Made by a program: the position numbers and the translations under genes. A DNA stretch of 47,921 nucleotides. It comes from a virus. Shown one piece after another: positions 7,975-15,915 of this stretch; position 1 is the first letter of the stretch, and each line of letters starts with the position of its first letter. The notes beneath the pieces were generated by a model, which saw only the letters and a program-made list of their open reading frames with translations, had not been told where the DNA came from and made no database searches. The DNA lies in the IMG/VR virus record IMGVR_UViG_3300042876_000271, positions 1 to 47,921 of that record; one strand, written 5' to 3'.

Positions 7975-8642
7975 GCGAAGTCGTGGACCCGTTCTGGAGC
8001 TGGATCGACGGTCTCCTGCCAGGGAAGCAGTGGATCTCGTACGCCGTCGATGCCTCCGGGATGCGCGCCGTGTTCTCATCGGTGCCGGTGTACCATCCGG
8101 CCTCGAAGAAGTGGACCCTGATGGGCCCAGGTGATCGCAAGGACATCGGGCTCCTCGATGTCGGCGTCGGCTTCGATGGCTCCAAGACCCTGCTGATCCG
8201 CCCTGGCTTCGAAGCCATCGCTGCTGCCGTTGCACCGCAGGTCGACAAGGCCCGGATGGGCGCCCTGGCACATGACGTCACGGACCCCAAGAAGAAGGGT
8301 CCCGATGCCTGGGTCGGGGCCATCGCCACCGAGATGACCCCCGAGATGCTGTCCCGCGCCAACGCGGAGGCCATGGGCCTCGGTCGTCAGCTCAGTGGGA
8401 CCCCCGATGTCGCCAAGCCAGATCCGACGACCTACGTCGGTGAAGGCGTCGCCAAGGTGCTCGTCAAGGAGTCCATGACTGGCCCGGTGTTCGCTGCGCC
8501 GGCTGGTGTCGAGCTTCCCAAGCCCAAGGGTGACGTCGTCACCAAGTTGATCGCGTTGGTGGTCGCACTCGCTGAGGAGGTCCCACCCTCGCGCCGCAAG
8601 CACATCGAGAACGAGCTCAAGGCGCTCAAGGAGGCCCTGTGA
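7971..8642 (+). CDS. hypothetical protein, 223 aa
   Basis: The protein begins MSEVVDPFWSWIDGLLPG, an aromatic amphipathic start. An alpha/beta region with several buried Val/Ile strands follows (GLLDVGVGFDGSKTLLI). A Lys-rich stretch (DPKKKGPDAW) comes next, and the C-terminal helix is strongly charged (PSRRKHIENELKALKEAL). It is coupled to both neighbours by 4-nt overlaps. Unknown function; the strict coupling suggests co-expression with the small-gene cluster. Confidence 0.6.
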   Translation: MSEVVDPFWSWIDGLLPGKQWISYAVDASGMRAVFSSVPVYHPASKKWTLMGPGDRKDIGLLDVGVGFDGSKTLLIRPGFEAIAAAVAPQVDKARMGALAHDVTDPKKKGPDAWVGAIATEMTPEMLSRANAEAMGLGRQLSGTPDVAKPDPTTYVGEGVAKVLVKESMTGPVFAAPAGVELPKPKGDVVTKLIALVVALAEEVPPSRRKHIENELKALKEAL

Positions 8643-8857
8643 AGCGGAAGACCAAGCGGACCGGGACCCTGACGGTCTCGGTTCCCAAGCTGCATGAGGT
8701 CGCCGTGTTGAACAAGTGCGCCCGGTGTGGCGGTCACCACCTCGGCCTGACGTTCTTCCCGTTCATGAGGCCGCCGAAGACCGGCGGGCGTACGATGTGG
8801 ACGCACTACGCGCCGTGCCCGAAGACCCACGAACCCATCCTGATGAGGAAGACATGA
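8639..8857 (+). CDS. small basic zinc-finger-like protein, 72 aa
   Basis: It starts at GTG overlapping the previous stop. The first 15 residues are very basic (KRKTKRTGTLTVSV). A CARCGGHH motif follows near residues 27-34, with further His and Cys (WTHYAPCPKTHE), giving a plausible zinc site. Size and composition resemble small phage nucleic-acid-binding zinc proteins. The exact family is unknown. Confidence 0.6.
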   Translation: MKRKTKRTGTLTVSVPKLHEVAVLNKCARCGGHHLGLTFFPFMRPPKTGGRTMWTHYAPCPKTHEPILMRKT

Positions 8858-8970
8858 TCAAGAAACCCAACCAGGCCCCGAAGCCAAACGTGAAGACGGC
8901 TGCGGTGCAGCAGGAGTTCGTGAAGCGCCTCGTCAGGAAGCAGCTCGAGAAGCCGGAGTCCAAGAAGTGA
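8854..8970 (+). CDS. 38-aa lysine-rich peptide
   Basis: A short gene with a good ribosome binding site (GAGGAA about 5 nt before the ATG). It overlaps the neighbours by ATGA upstream and GTGA downstream, which supports it despite its size. The product is highly basic (Lys and Arg throughout, VKRLVRKQLEKPE) and contains a KTAA tetrapeptide like those seen in the virion proteins of the second half of the window. No function can be assigned. Confidence 0.5.
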   Translation: MIKKPNQAPKPNVKTAAVQQEFVKRLVRKQLEKPESKK

Positions 8971-9422
8971 TCTACGACTTCAACGTGCTGACCTGGGAAG
9001 TCATCGACGGTGACACCGTGAAGTGCCTCCTCGACCTCGGCATCGGAGTTCGCATGGACATCCGGGTACGCCTCGAAGGCACCAATGCCCCCGAGGTCAC
9101 GACATCCAGCACGGAGCGCGACGCCGGTCGTGCCGTGTTGAACTTCGTGCATGTCTGGTTCGAGATGGCTCGGGCCCAGAAGTGCACCGTTGCTGTGCTG
9201 TCCACGAAGTGGGACAAGTACGGTGGTCGCATCATCGGCGACTTCATGGTGTCGGTCCCCAGCGGCCCGTCGATCTCGCTGGCGAAGACCTTGCTCTCCC
9301 TGGGCTTCGCGAAGCCGTACAGCGGCTCTGGGACCAAGCCTGGGTTCACGCCAGCGGAGTGCGAGGCCCTCGTGGTCCGCGCCGGGCAGGAGATGTCGCG
9401 CATCAACTTCATCGGGAAGTAG
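8967..9422 (+). CDS. staphylococcal-nuclease-like (SNase) protein
   Basis: The 151-aa product matches the thermonuclease/SNase OB-fold family in length and motif order: VIDGDTVKC (residues 12-20), RVRLEGTNAPE (about 31-41), DKYGGRIIGDF (about 83-93) and LGFAKPYSG (about 108-116). The family's catalytic Arg, Glu and Arg correspond to the Arg of RVRLEG, the Glu of NAPE and the Arg of GGRI, all present. Known members cleave DNA or RNA with Ca2+. There is no signal peptide, so it probably acts in the host cytoplasm, for example in host nucleic-acid breakdown or DNA processing. It overlaps the preceding peptide gene by GTGA. Confidence 0.85.
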   Translation: MIYDFNVLTWEVIDGDTVKCLLDLGIGVRMDIRVRLEGTNAPEVTTSSTERDAGRAVLNFVHVWFEMARAQKCTVAVLSTKWDKYGGRIIGDFMVSVPSGPSISLAKTLLSLGFAKPYSGSGTKPGFTPAECEALVVRAGQEMSRINFIGK

Positions 9423-9423
9423 C

Positions 9424-9618
9424 GTGGTTGAGACAGGTGTCTTCGAGTTGATCGATGAGCCCGGACGTTCTGTTAAGGTTCGCTCGGTTGCGCACATTCC
9501 TTTCTTGAACAAGACCCTGATCTACTTCGTGTACGAGGACGAGCCCAAGCAGCTCCGTGAGATCGCTGAGACCGAGTTCTACGCCAAGACGAAACCCATC
9601 CAGAGAGACCAGCCGTGA
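9424..9618 (+). CDS. hypothetical protein, 64 aa
   Basis: This short gene starts at GTG 9424, 1 nt after the nuclease stop, with GGAAG about 5 nt upstream, and overlaps the next gene by GTGA. It looks like a compact beta-sheet domain with a charged helix (FELIDEPGRSVKVRSV, LIYFVYEDEPKQLREI). No family recognised. Its conserved position in the overlapping chain supports it being real. Confidence 0.55.
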   Translation: MVETGVFELIDEPGRSVKVRSVAHIPFLNKTLIYFVYEDEPKQLREIAETEFYAKTKPIQRDQP

Positions 9619-10007
9619 CCGCTACCGCGCTGTTCCGCGTCGAAATCAACATCAGTGATATCAAGACGCGTGTCTTCGATATTCACGAGGCCTGTGAGGC
9701 TGGTGTCGCAGAGCTCCACAGCTCAGACGACGAGGACTCCTGCACCAAGGATCTCGTGTTGAAGTGGCCCTGTGACGTGGTCCCGAAGGTCTCCTTTGCA
9801 CGCTGGATGTCGAAGTACGCGGCTCCGATGCTGGCTCAGGGGGCCAAGCTGTTTATTGGAGTCCGTGACACCGGCGTCCGAGTCGACATCAGCCAAGCCT
9901 ATCGTACCGCTGATCCGGTCACCTGGATTACCTTGGACACCGACAAGCTGACCGCGGAAGCCGGGGCCAAGCTTGCCGACATCAAAGCCATCCTGGAGCG
10001 TCCATGA
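9615..10007 (+). CDS. hypothetical acidic protein, 130 aa
   Basis: It starts at GTG overlapping the preceding stop. It combines a beta-rich N-terminus (FRVEINISDIKTRVFDIH), an acidic loop with a Cys (SSDDEDSCTKD), a helix containing the Trp of FARWMSKYAAPML, and a charged C-terminal helix. No recognisable domain. It is translationally coupled to the small membrane protein that follows. Confidence 0.55.
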   Translation: MTATALFRVEINISDIKTRVFDIHEACEAGVAELHSSDDEDSCTKDLVLKWPCDVVPKVSFARWMSKYAAPMLAQGAKLFIGVRDTGVRVDISQAYRTADPVTWITLDTDKLTAEAGAKLADIKAILERP

Positions 10008-10138
10008 TCGTGATTCGCATCCTGCTGTTACCGACTATCGCGTTGCTGCTGTTCTTGTCGTGGCTCGGTGAAGCCGCCGATGATGCCTACTGGATCCTGT
10101 ACCACTGGACCGACACCCCTGATAGAAAGAAGCCATGA
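10004..10138 (+). CDS. 44-aa membrane peptide
   Basis: The product is MIVIRILLLPTIALLLFLSW followed by an acidic/aromatic tail, ending in RKKP. The first 20 residues form one hydrophobic membrane segment (or uncleaved signal anchor). It overlaps both neighbours by ATGA. A small membrane protein inside an otherwise soluble gene cluster could be a holin-like or inhibitory peptide, but nothing beyond topology supports a function. Confidence 0.5.
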   Translation: MIVIRILLLPTIALLLFLSWLGEAADDAYWILYHWTDTPDRKKP

Positions 10139-10365
10139 GCACCGACATCAAGCTCCTCCTCGCCAAGCTGTCCCTCGAAGGGGGCTGCTTGGTGTCGTCC
10201 GCGGACTGCTCCGAGATCGAGATCGTCGATGCCAGGCAACGCGGCGACTTCTACGTCCAGGATGGCGGCCTGGGGTTCGTACGGCGCCTTCCGGACTGGA
10301 TGCAGAAACACTCCCGCTTCCATCGGGGTGCCGAACCTGGTAACTGTGAGGTCACCCCGAGGTGA
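10135..10365 (+). CDS. hypothetical protein, 76 aa
   Basis: It begins at ATG within the previous stop and ends in the next gene's GTGA. It starts with an amphipathic helix (IKLLLAKLSLEGG), then two Cys (GCLVSSADCSE) and a basic C-terminus with WMQKHSRFHRG. No family recognised. Confidence 0.55.
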   Translation: MSTDIKLLLAKLSLEGGCLVSSADCSEIEIVDARQRGDFYVQDGGLGFVRRLPDWMQKHSRFHRGAEPGNCEVTPR

Positions 10366-11159
10366 TCCCGTTGAAGAAGCCGAAGGTCAAAGAAGTCGAC
10401 ATCGCGGCTGCCCTCGGCGACTACCTCGCCGTGCGCGGCTACGAGATCTACCCGGAGTTCGGCGAAGTCGATCTCACCGCGTACCATCGTGGCCGTGATG
10501 AACTCATCGGGGTCCAGGCGAAGCGCGAACTGAACTTCTCCGTGCTCGCCCAGGCCAGGCGGTCCAAGATGGTGACCGGTCACGACGCCATCTGGGTCTG
10601 CACGGGGGCCTCAGCGATCTCGCTGTTCTGGGCCCCCAGGATCTGCATGCACCCCGACGTCGACCTCGGCGTCGTCGTTGTGGATCGAGCTGGTGAGGGC
10701 TACGCCAGGCTGGGGTTCCATCCCAGCGTCGAGCTGTCCTACCTCCCGGTACCGAAGGCCGAGCATCACCATCACCGCCGCAAGCACATGCTGGAGCTGA
10801 TGTGCCCTGAGGCCCAGGTCTACGCGGCTCCGGGGTCCACGGGGCCCCTGCAATTCACCGAGTTCCGGAAGCTGGAAGTCCTGCTGTACCGCGCCGCCGA
10901 GGCCAGTGGCGGCCAGCTCTCCGAGACCGAGACCCGGAAGATCTGCGGGAAGAAGTGGCGTCGGCAGCGGTTCCTGGAGCTCATGGCGAACAAGGCGTTC
11001 CAGACCCTGCGGCTCCGCGACGACGGCTCCCTGGAGACCTACAGGGTCTGGGGTTCCCAGGCTGCTGGACACTTCGGGCGAGAGTGGCCCCTTGCTGACC
11101 CAGGACTTGCCGCTGTGCCTCTGCGTGGGCTCCATTGCGGGGCCCAGGCCCCAGTCTAG
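10362..11159 (+). CDS. probable PD-(D/E)XK-fold nuclease
   Basis: The 265-aa product starts at GTG. Its N-terminal 70 residues have the restriction-endonuclease-like layout: a helix (IAALGDYLAVRG), then FGEVDL around residue 37 (acidic active-site Asp/Glu), then GVQAKREL about 15 residues later (the Q-x-K variant of the E-x-K motif). A helix and a strand (DAIWVCTG) follow, as in the family core. A His cluster (HHHHRRKHM) and a C-terminal helical part with basic patches (KKWRRQRF) may bind DNA. Likely role: a DNA-cleaving enzyme in the small-gene cluster. The call rests on motif spacing only. Confidence 0.55.
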   Translation: MIPLKKPKVKEVDIAAALGDYLAVRGYEIYPEFGEVDLTAYHRGRDELIGVQAKRELNFSVLAQARRSKMVTGHDAIWVCTGASAISLFWAPRICMHPDVDLGVVVVDRAGEGYARLGFHPSVELSYLPVPKAEHHHHRRKHMLELMCPEAQVYAAPGSTGPLQFTEFRKLEVLLYRAAEASGGQLSETETRKICGKKWRRQRFLELMANKAFQTLRLRDDGSLETYRVWGSQAAGHFGREWPLADPGLAAVPLRGLHCGAQAPV

Positions 11160-11162
11160 AAT
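11135..11162 (+). promoter_or_regulatory. sigma70-like promoter candidate at the head of the fibre region
   Basis: TTGCGG (11135-11140), a 16-nt spacer and TAGAAT (11157-11162). The -10 overlaps the stop codon of the nuclease gene. It lies 33 nt before the first fibre-region start, and its -35 resembles the TTGCGA element found at 38880 and 47336. Confidence 0.4.
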
Positions 11163-11194
11163 GGCCGTGGCCCCAGTAGGGCTGGAGATCTGCG

Positions 11195-11806
11195 ATGCCC
11201 AGGCGCGCCGTACAGAACATCCGTAATGCAGGGGCCCTGCGGCGCGGTGTCCCCGGTACCAACGCGGGGCCCGCGGATGAGATCCTGACCGCATCTACGA
11301 TCCTGGCGACCGGGATCGTCTGGCAGGCCAACAACAACGGCACCATTGTGGAGCGGACCTACGGCGATGGCCGGAAGTGGTTCCCGGTCCAAGCGGTCCC
11401 GCCGCCCAGCATTCTGGCTGGTCAGTATTGGATCGAGACCATCGCTGGCACCGACTACTGGTGCTATGTCGATTCAGCCAACAATAAGAAGATCCTGGCG
11501 CCTGACACCCTGGTTGGGCCCATCAACCTGATCAATGCGACACCCGTGGTGGTCGATACCTTCGCGCAGACCGCTGGTCTGACGAAGTGGCTGATCTCCA
11601 TCGTGGATGGTTCCGGCTCCTACCTCGGTGTCGAGGTCCTCGCGGCAACCACGGGCATCAACACAGTGGACTACCAGATCTATTCCCCAACCTCGGTGCT
11701 GACCCACATCATCACGGTGACCCGCGCCGTCGCGGTCACCTCGCTTCAGATCACCGCGGCGGGTCTCGGCTACGCGGCCAGTGCTCGCCGCATCACGCAG
11801 TCCTAA
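11195..11806 (+). CDS. putative tail-fibre protein with common C-terminal fibre domain
   Basis: The protein has 203 aa; GGAG about 7 nt before the ATG. The N-terminus is basic (MPRRAVQNIRNAGALRRG) and may attach to the virion. A middle part has GQYWIETIAGTDYWCYVD, like the fibre motifs that report a measured quantity per strand. The C-terminus (from VVVDTFAQTAGLTKWLISIV) resembles a widespread phage fibre end-domain with the order V-D-T-F, T-K-W-x-x-x-V, Y, then two short strands. The same domain recurs in the gene at 15408. Likely a small receptor-binding or fibre-base protein. Confidence 0.6.
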   Translation: MPRRAVQNIRNAGALRRGVPGTNAGPADEILTASTILATGIVWQANNNGTIVERTYGDGRKWFPVQAVPPPSILAGQYWIETIAGTDYWCYVDSANNKKILAPDTLVGPINLINATPVVVDTFAQTAGLTKWLISIVDGSGSYLGVEVLAATTGINTVDYQIYSPTSVLTHIITVTRAVAVTSLQITAAGLGYAASARRITQS

Positions 11807-11815
11807 GGGGGACAC

Positions 11816-12205
11816 ATGGCCGAACTTACCCTGAACGTGACCCGCGGGGCCGTTCAACTCCTGCAGAGCTCGTTGATGCGTCCTGGCTGGGCCAAGGACA
11901 CCGTCACGCTGTATCGAGCTGGAGCCATCCTGGAAACCATCGACGGGGTCTACAGCGCGGATCCCATGCCGCGGTTGCTGATCACGGATCCCAAGGAACC
12001 GCCGAAGTCTGAGGTCATCGAGGCGCACACCACAGCGGTCGAGAACTGGGCCATGAAGCCCGCCACGCTGAACGTCTCCGCCAAGGACTACGAGGTCTGC
12101 AAGCTCTGCATCTCCATGGCGGTGGGTTCCGGCGGCCTGATGCCGACGAAGCACTACATGTCGCTGGCTGAAGCGCTCGGCCTCAACGAGACCCCAGGGA
12201 AGTAA
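11816..12205 (+). CDS. hypothetical protein, 129 aa
   Basis: A strong ribosome binding site (AAGGGGG about 5 nt upstream) suggests high expression. The product opens LTLNVTRGAVQLLQSSL, has a hydrophobic helix near residues 35-50, and two Cys in KLCISM-type sequence (YEVCKLCIS). It ends with a helix (YMSLAEALGLNE). It is flanked by fibre genes, so it may be a fibre accessory or chaperone, but no family is recognised. Confidence 0.6.
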   Translation: MAELTLNVTRGAVQLLQSSLMRPGWAKDTVTLYRAGAILETIDGVYSADPMPRLLITDPKEPPKSEVIEAHTTAVENWAMKPATLNVSAKDYEVCKLCISMAVGSGGLMPTKHYMSLAEALGLNETPGK

Positions 12206-12206
12206 G

Positions 12207-14741
12207 ATGCCGGGGAACCCGACGTACGCCCAGCTCGGCTTCGAGGCCATTGAGGCCGGCACCAATGCGCTGCTCGCGATTTCGATCGCGTCCAGGCGCG
12301 ACGGTGTCGACCGCACCGGCTTCTACGCCGGGGCCGCGTTGGCGTACATCGGGTTCGTCGCTGACGGCGTCGAGGTCTTCCGCGGCAACGCTGATGATGG
12401 TTCCGGGAACCCGTACCTGGCATCGCTGGGCTACATCGTTTCCACGAACCATGTCCGCGTCGGAAACAGCCCGGGTGTCTATGCCCCCGTTGCTGGCGAT
12501 TTCCGCTTCAACGCGGGCACCTTCCAGGGCTACGACGGCGCCACCTGGAACACGTTCGCTATCGGCATCGGCACCCCGGTCTACTGGCTCCGCGATGCCA
12601 TCAACGAGAAATGGTACACCGACAACCTCGTCGGCCCGACCACGATTGCTGATCTCGGCATCGGGGTCCTCGACATCCAGGCTACGAGGACATTAGCCCA
12701 GCACTTCGTGCAGACCGCGGGATCCGTCGGCGTCGGTCAGCAGATCCGGATCTACGACTACATCCCAGGTGGCGCCACGGCCACGGTTCCGGGCAACGTC
12801 GCCTTGGGCTACGGTCTCGAGGTCCCCTCGGGGTACGATACCTCGGGGACCCCCAACGTCGTCGTTGGTTCCGGCATCCAGGTCATCGCTGGTGCCGATG
12901 CCTCCGCGGTCTTCGGGCGCAACCTCATCGTGGACTCCGGTGCCCCGGATCCCACGGCCAGAGCTGTCGTCCTGGGTGCCGATCTCTCCACGCTCGCCGG
13001 TGTCGCCACGGCCCGCAACGTCGCCGTCGGCTTGGGCACCGCGTTCACGGGCACCGACTTCCTCGCCCTGGCCTCTGACGCCGGTCCCGTCAACGCGCTG
13101 AACTCGATCTACATCGGGCTCGGTGGTGCCGGTGCCACCGACATGCAGGACGCCATCCTGCTGGGTTCCTCGCTGAACAACGCTGCCATCAACGGCTACT
13201 TCGGCATCGGTATCGGCTTCGAGGTCAGCTATGCCCTGCGGGGCACCGCGATCGGTTACCAGGCCGCCGCCAACGCCGCGGACTCCATGGCGATCGGCTA
13301 CGCCGCCGTAGCGAACAACACGGCGTCCGTCGCCTTCGGTCGTGGGGCCTCAACGACGGCAGCCAACCAGCTCAGGGTTGGTTCGGACTCCTACCCGTTG
13401 AACGCGTCCGTGGTTGGCCGGGGCTCCTTCGGCGACGGCACCACGTCGGCGTCCTACTTGTTCCCCGTGCTGGCGGCCCGGCATCTCCTGGCTCCTCTGG
13501 CAGCGGGAACCGATCCGGCTTCGACGCGGTCCGCCTTCCAGGCCGATTTTGTCCTCGCGAACACTATTGGGCTGTACACCGTCGACGACGTCGCCGTCGC
13601 CCGGATCGCGCACGACGTCCAGAGCTCAGGCCTGGGCTCCTTCAGCTTCGACAACTTCTCCCTCCTCGAGATCGCATCAGGCATCGTGGCTGGCCCCAGG
13701 ACCGGTGGATCCGCCCACGGCATCTGGGTCCGGGACTCCCTGGACCTCGGCGCCGATCGCGCCTATGGGCTCCGCGTCGATCCCATCACCGGCGGCGTCC
13801 TGGGGAACTGGGCGGCCTGGTTCGGTGGTGCCATCCACGTCGGGGATCGCGCCGCGCCTGGCGACGAGCTCCAGGACGGCGACATCTGGCACGCTGCTGG
13901 AGCCGGGCTCCGGTTCCGCAGTACGGGGACCACCTACGAGTGGCCCACGACGGACGGCACCGCAGGCCAAGTCCTGAGTACGTCAGGAACTGGATCGCTG
14001 TCCTGGGTCGCTGGTGGAGGTGGCGGTGGGGGTGAGGCCTCTGAGATCATCACGCAGCCCGGGCACGGTTTCACGGTTGCTGACATCGGGGTCCCGCTGC
14101 GCTTCAACGGCACCCTGTGGGTCGTCGCGCAGGCCGACAACATCGCCAACGCGGAGAGCCCTGGCCTCCTTGGCGCCATCAACTCGATCAACGCGTTCAC
14201 CATCATCTACCTGGGCCCCATCGACAACCTGCCGTTCGTGGCGATTCCCGGTGAGACCTACTTCATGGATGACGCCGTCGCGGGGCCCCTGACCCTGACG
14301 GCACCAACGGCGCCAGGCAGCGTCAATAAGCCCATGCTGCTGGCCACCGACGTCGACAAGGGCGTCGTGCTGCAGTACCGCGGCTTCCAGGTCCCCGTGA
14401 CCGCGGTCAGCGTGGCGTCAGGCACGACGTACCTGGCCAACTACAACAACGTGTCCCCGTTCCTGTTCTTCGAGGTCCCGCTCGGTCAGACCTTGACGAG
14501 CATCGATGTCGAAGTCCTGCAGGTCTGGGATGGCGCCGGTGCCGCGATCGAGATCGGTACGTTGGGCACACCAGACGAGTTCTATCAGGCCGATGAAACC
14601 GAGCTGACCTCGTTGGTTACCTTTGCCAAGGGGTTCTCCGAGCTTGGCCCGGTTGATATTTACCTTACCATTACTCCCGGGCTCGGTGCCTCGACCGGCC
14701 AGATCCGCATTCAAGTCACCACCACGCCCACAGGAACCTAA
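12207..14741 (+). CDS. large tail fibre with YadA-like head repeats
   Basis: 844 aa. Residues about 195-395 consist of short repeats of the trimeric-autotransporter head type (for example AIGYQAAANAADSMAIGYAA and VAFGRGAST), which build left-handed trimeric beta-rolls. Around residues 580-610 there is the fibre signature TDGTAGQVLSTSGTGSLSW followed by a poly-Gly hinge. The last ~110 residues form a beta-rich end-domain related to the C-terminus of the next gene (DVEVLQVWDGAGAAIEIG, GLGASTGQIRIQV). No signal peptide or membrane anchor is present, so it is a phage fibre rather than an autotransporter. It most likely trimerises and binds the host surface. Confidence 0.8.
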   Translation: MPGNPTYAQLGFEAIEAGTNALLAISIASRRDGVDRTGFYAGAALAYIGFVADGVEVFRGNADDGSGNPYLASLGYIVSTNHVRVGNSPGVYAPVAGDFRFNAGTFQGYDGATWNTFAIGIGTPVYWLRDAINEKWYTDNLVGPTTIADLGIGVLDIQATRTLAQHFVQTAGSVGVGQQIRIYDYIPGGATATVPGNVALGYGLEVPSGYDTSGTPNVVVGSGIQVIAGADASAVFGRNLIVDSGAPDPTARAVVLGADLSTLAGVATARNVAVGLGTAFTGTDFLALASDAGPVNALNSIYIGLGGAGATDMQDAILLGSSLNNAAINGYFGIGIGFEVSYALRGTAIGYQAAANAADSMAIGYAAVANNTASVAFGRGASTTAANQLRVGSDSYPLNASVVGRGSFGDGTTSASYLFPVLAARHLLAPLAAGTDPASTRSAFQADFVLANTIGLYTVDDVAVARIAHDVQSSGLGSFSFDNFSLLEIASGIVAGPRTGGSAHGIWVRDSLDLGADRAYGLRVDPITGGVLGNWAAWFGGAIHVGDRAAPGDELQDGDIWHAAGAGLRFRSTGTTYEWPTTDGTAGQVLSTSGTGSLSWVAGGGGGGGEASEIITQPGHGFTVADIGVPLRFNGTLWVVAQADNIANAESPGLLGAINSINAFTIIYLGPIDNLPFVAIPGETYFMDDAVAGPLTLTAPTAPGSVNKPMLLATDVDKGVVLQYRGFQVPVTAVSVASGTTYLANYNNVSPFLFFEVPLGQTLTSIDVEVLQVWDGAGAAIEIGTLGTPDEFYQADETELTSLVTFAKGFSELGPVDIYLTITPGLGASTGQIRIQVTTTPTGT

Positions 14742-14744
14742 GCT

Positions 14745-15398
14745 ATGGCCCTTCGCTACCTCTCCGACCTCGCAGGAACGCTGAACTCGTTCTTCCGCAT
14801 TGCCGGACTCCGCCTCAAGAACACCACGGACACCCTGCTGTCCATCCGCAACGCCGCGGATACCGAGTACCGCGACGCCAGCGTCCGCGCTCTCGAGCTC
14901 CGGCGCGTCTCCGGCACCAACAAGGTCGCCTTCGCGATCGGGTCGGAGCCCGCCGCGGACCGGACCTACAACTTCCCGGTGGCCTACGGCACCACGGGTC
15001 AGGTCCTCGCCGATGACGGCGCCGGCAACCTGAGCTGGACTTCGGTGGCCACCGGTGCCAACCAGGTCAAAGCGGAGCAAGAGCTCGTCGCGTTCAACTC
15101 GGGTTCCACGATCGCGATCTTCACGCCCCCGGCCAACGCCACGATCCGCACGGTGACCGTCGAGATCGAGACCGCCTTCGACGGTGTCGGTGCCCAGCTC
15201 TCCGTGGGTGTCGCCGCGCAGCCCGCCCGCTACATGGGCGCCACGCAGAACGAGCTCTCCCTCGCCGCGATCTTCGAAGTCACCCCGCTGTACGAGGAGG
15301 ACGGGACCCCCGAGCAGGTCGAGATCGCCTTCGTCGCCGGTACCGGCGCCTCGGCGGGCTCCGCTCGGATCACGGTCGAGTACAGCAACCCGGCCTGA
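14745..15398 (+). CDS. tail-fibre protein with shared N- and C-terminal modules
   Basis: 217 aa. The N-terminus RYLSDLAGTLNSFFRI is closely similar to the start of the gene at 15408 (RYLADLAGTLRNQFRI), suggesting a shared virion-attachment peptide. Residues about 80-100 contain TTGQVLADDGAGNLSW, the phage-fibre signature. The C-terminal ~110 residues (VTVEIETAFDGVGAQLSVG, GTGASAGSARITVEY) are homologous in pattern to the end of the preceding 844-aa fibre. It therefore looks like a short fibre made of re-used parts, probably a host-recognition protein. Confidence 0.75.
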   Translation: MALRYLSDLAGTLNSFFRIAGLRLKNTTDTLLSIRNAADTEYRDASVRALELRRVSGTNKVAFAIGSEPAADRTYNFPVAYGTTGQVLADDGAGNLSWTSVATGANQVKAEQELVAFNSGSTIAIFTPPANATIRTVTVEIETAFDGVGAQLSVGVAAQPARYMGATQNELSLAAIFEVTPLYEEDGTPEQVEIAFVAGTGASAGSARITVEYSNPA

Positions 15399-15407
15399 TA
15401 GTTCGCA

Positions 15408-15914
15408 ATGCCCGACCGCTACCTTGCGGATCTCGCGGGCACCCTGCGGAACCAGTTCCGGATCACGCCGGCTGCGACATCAGGGCCCCCGGTATCCGGC
15501 ACTCATCAGGAGGGCGAGCTCCACATGGACTCCTTGGGGTCCGTGTGGAGCTGCGTTGCTTCTGGGACGCCGGGTACCTGGGTTCTCCTGGACCCAGTCA
15601 TCGGCGGGCAGTCCCCCAGCCTTCCAGTCAGTACGACCGTCTTGGACTCCTTCCTGATCGCGGACTACGTGACCGTGAAGTGGGCCCTGGATCTCAGGAA
15701 AGGAACCAAGGCGCAGATCTTCGAGATCGTGGGAACCCACGATGGCACCAACCCGACCGATCAGCGCCCCACGAGCTTCAGGATCGGAACCGGAGCCATC
15801 GATATCGACGCCGATGTCGACATCACGGGCGGCACCACGATGCGGCTCACGGTTACACCGGTCACCACGGGCTGGACGGCGACGTGGCGACGTATGTTCG
15901 CGTTGGAGGCCTGA
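15408..15914 (+). CDS. short tail-fibre protein
   Basis: 168 aa. It has the RYLADLAGTL attachment-like N-terminus, then the widespread fibre motif GELHMDSLGSVWSCVASGTPGTW (positions about 36-58), then a C-terminal domain like that of the gene at 11195 (VLDSFLIADYVTVKWALDL, a DGT turn, and WRRMFALEA at the end). All three parts are typical of modular phage fibres. It is a likely receptor-binding protein and 1 nt separates it from the next gene. Confidence 0.7.
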   Translation: MPDRYLADLAGTLRNQFRITPAATSGPPVSGTHQEGELHMDSLGSVWSCVASGTPGTWVLLDPVIGGQSPSLPVSTTVLDSFLIADYVTVKWALDLRKGTKAQIFEIVGTHDGTNPTDQRPTSFRIGTGAIDIDADVDITGGTTMRLTVTPVTTGWTATWRRMFALEA

Positions 15915-15915
15915 C

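Noticed and set aside
14003-14036. GCTGGTGG-type (Chi-like) octamers seen repeatedly
   Set aside because: They arise from Ala-Gly-Gly codons in Gly-rich proteins and are spread with coding content, so no recombination role is supported.
12207-14741. Bacterial trimeric autotransporter gene picked up by mistake
   Set aside because: No signal peptide and no C-terminal membrane anchor. Surrounding genes are phage fibres.
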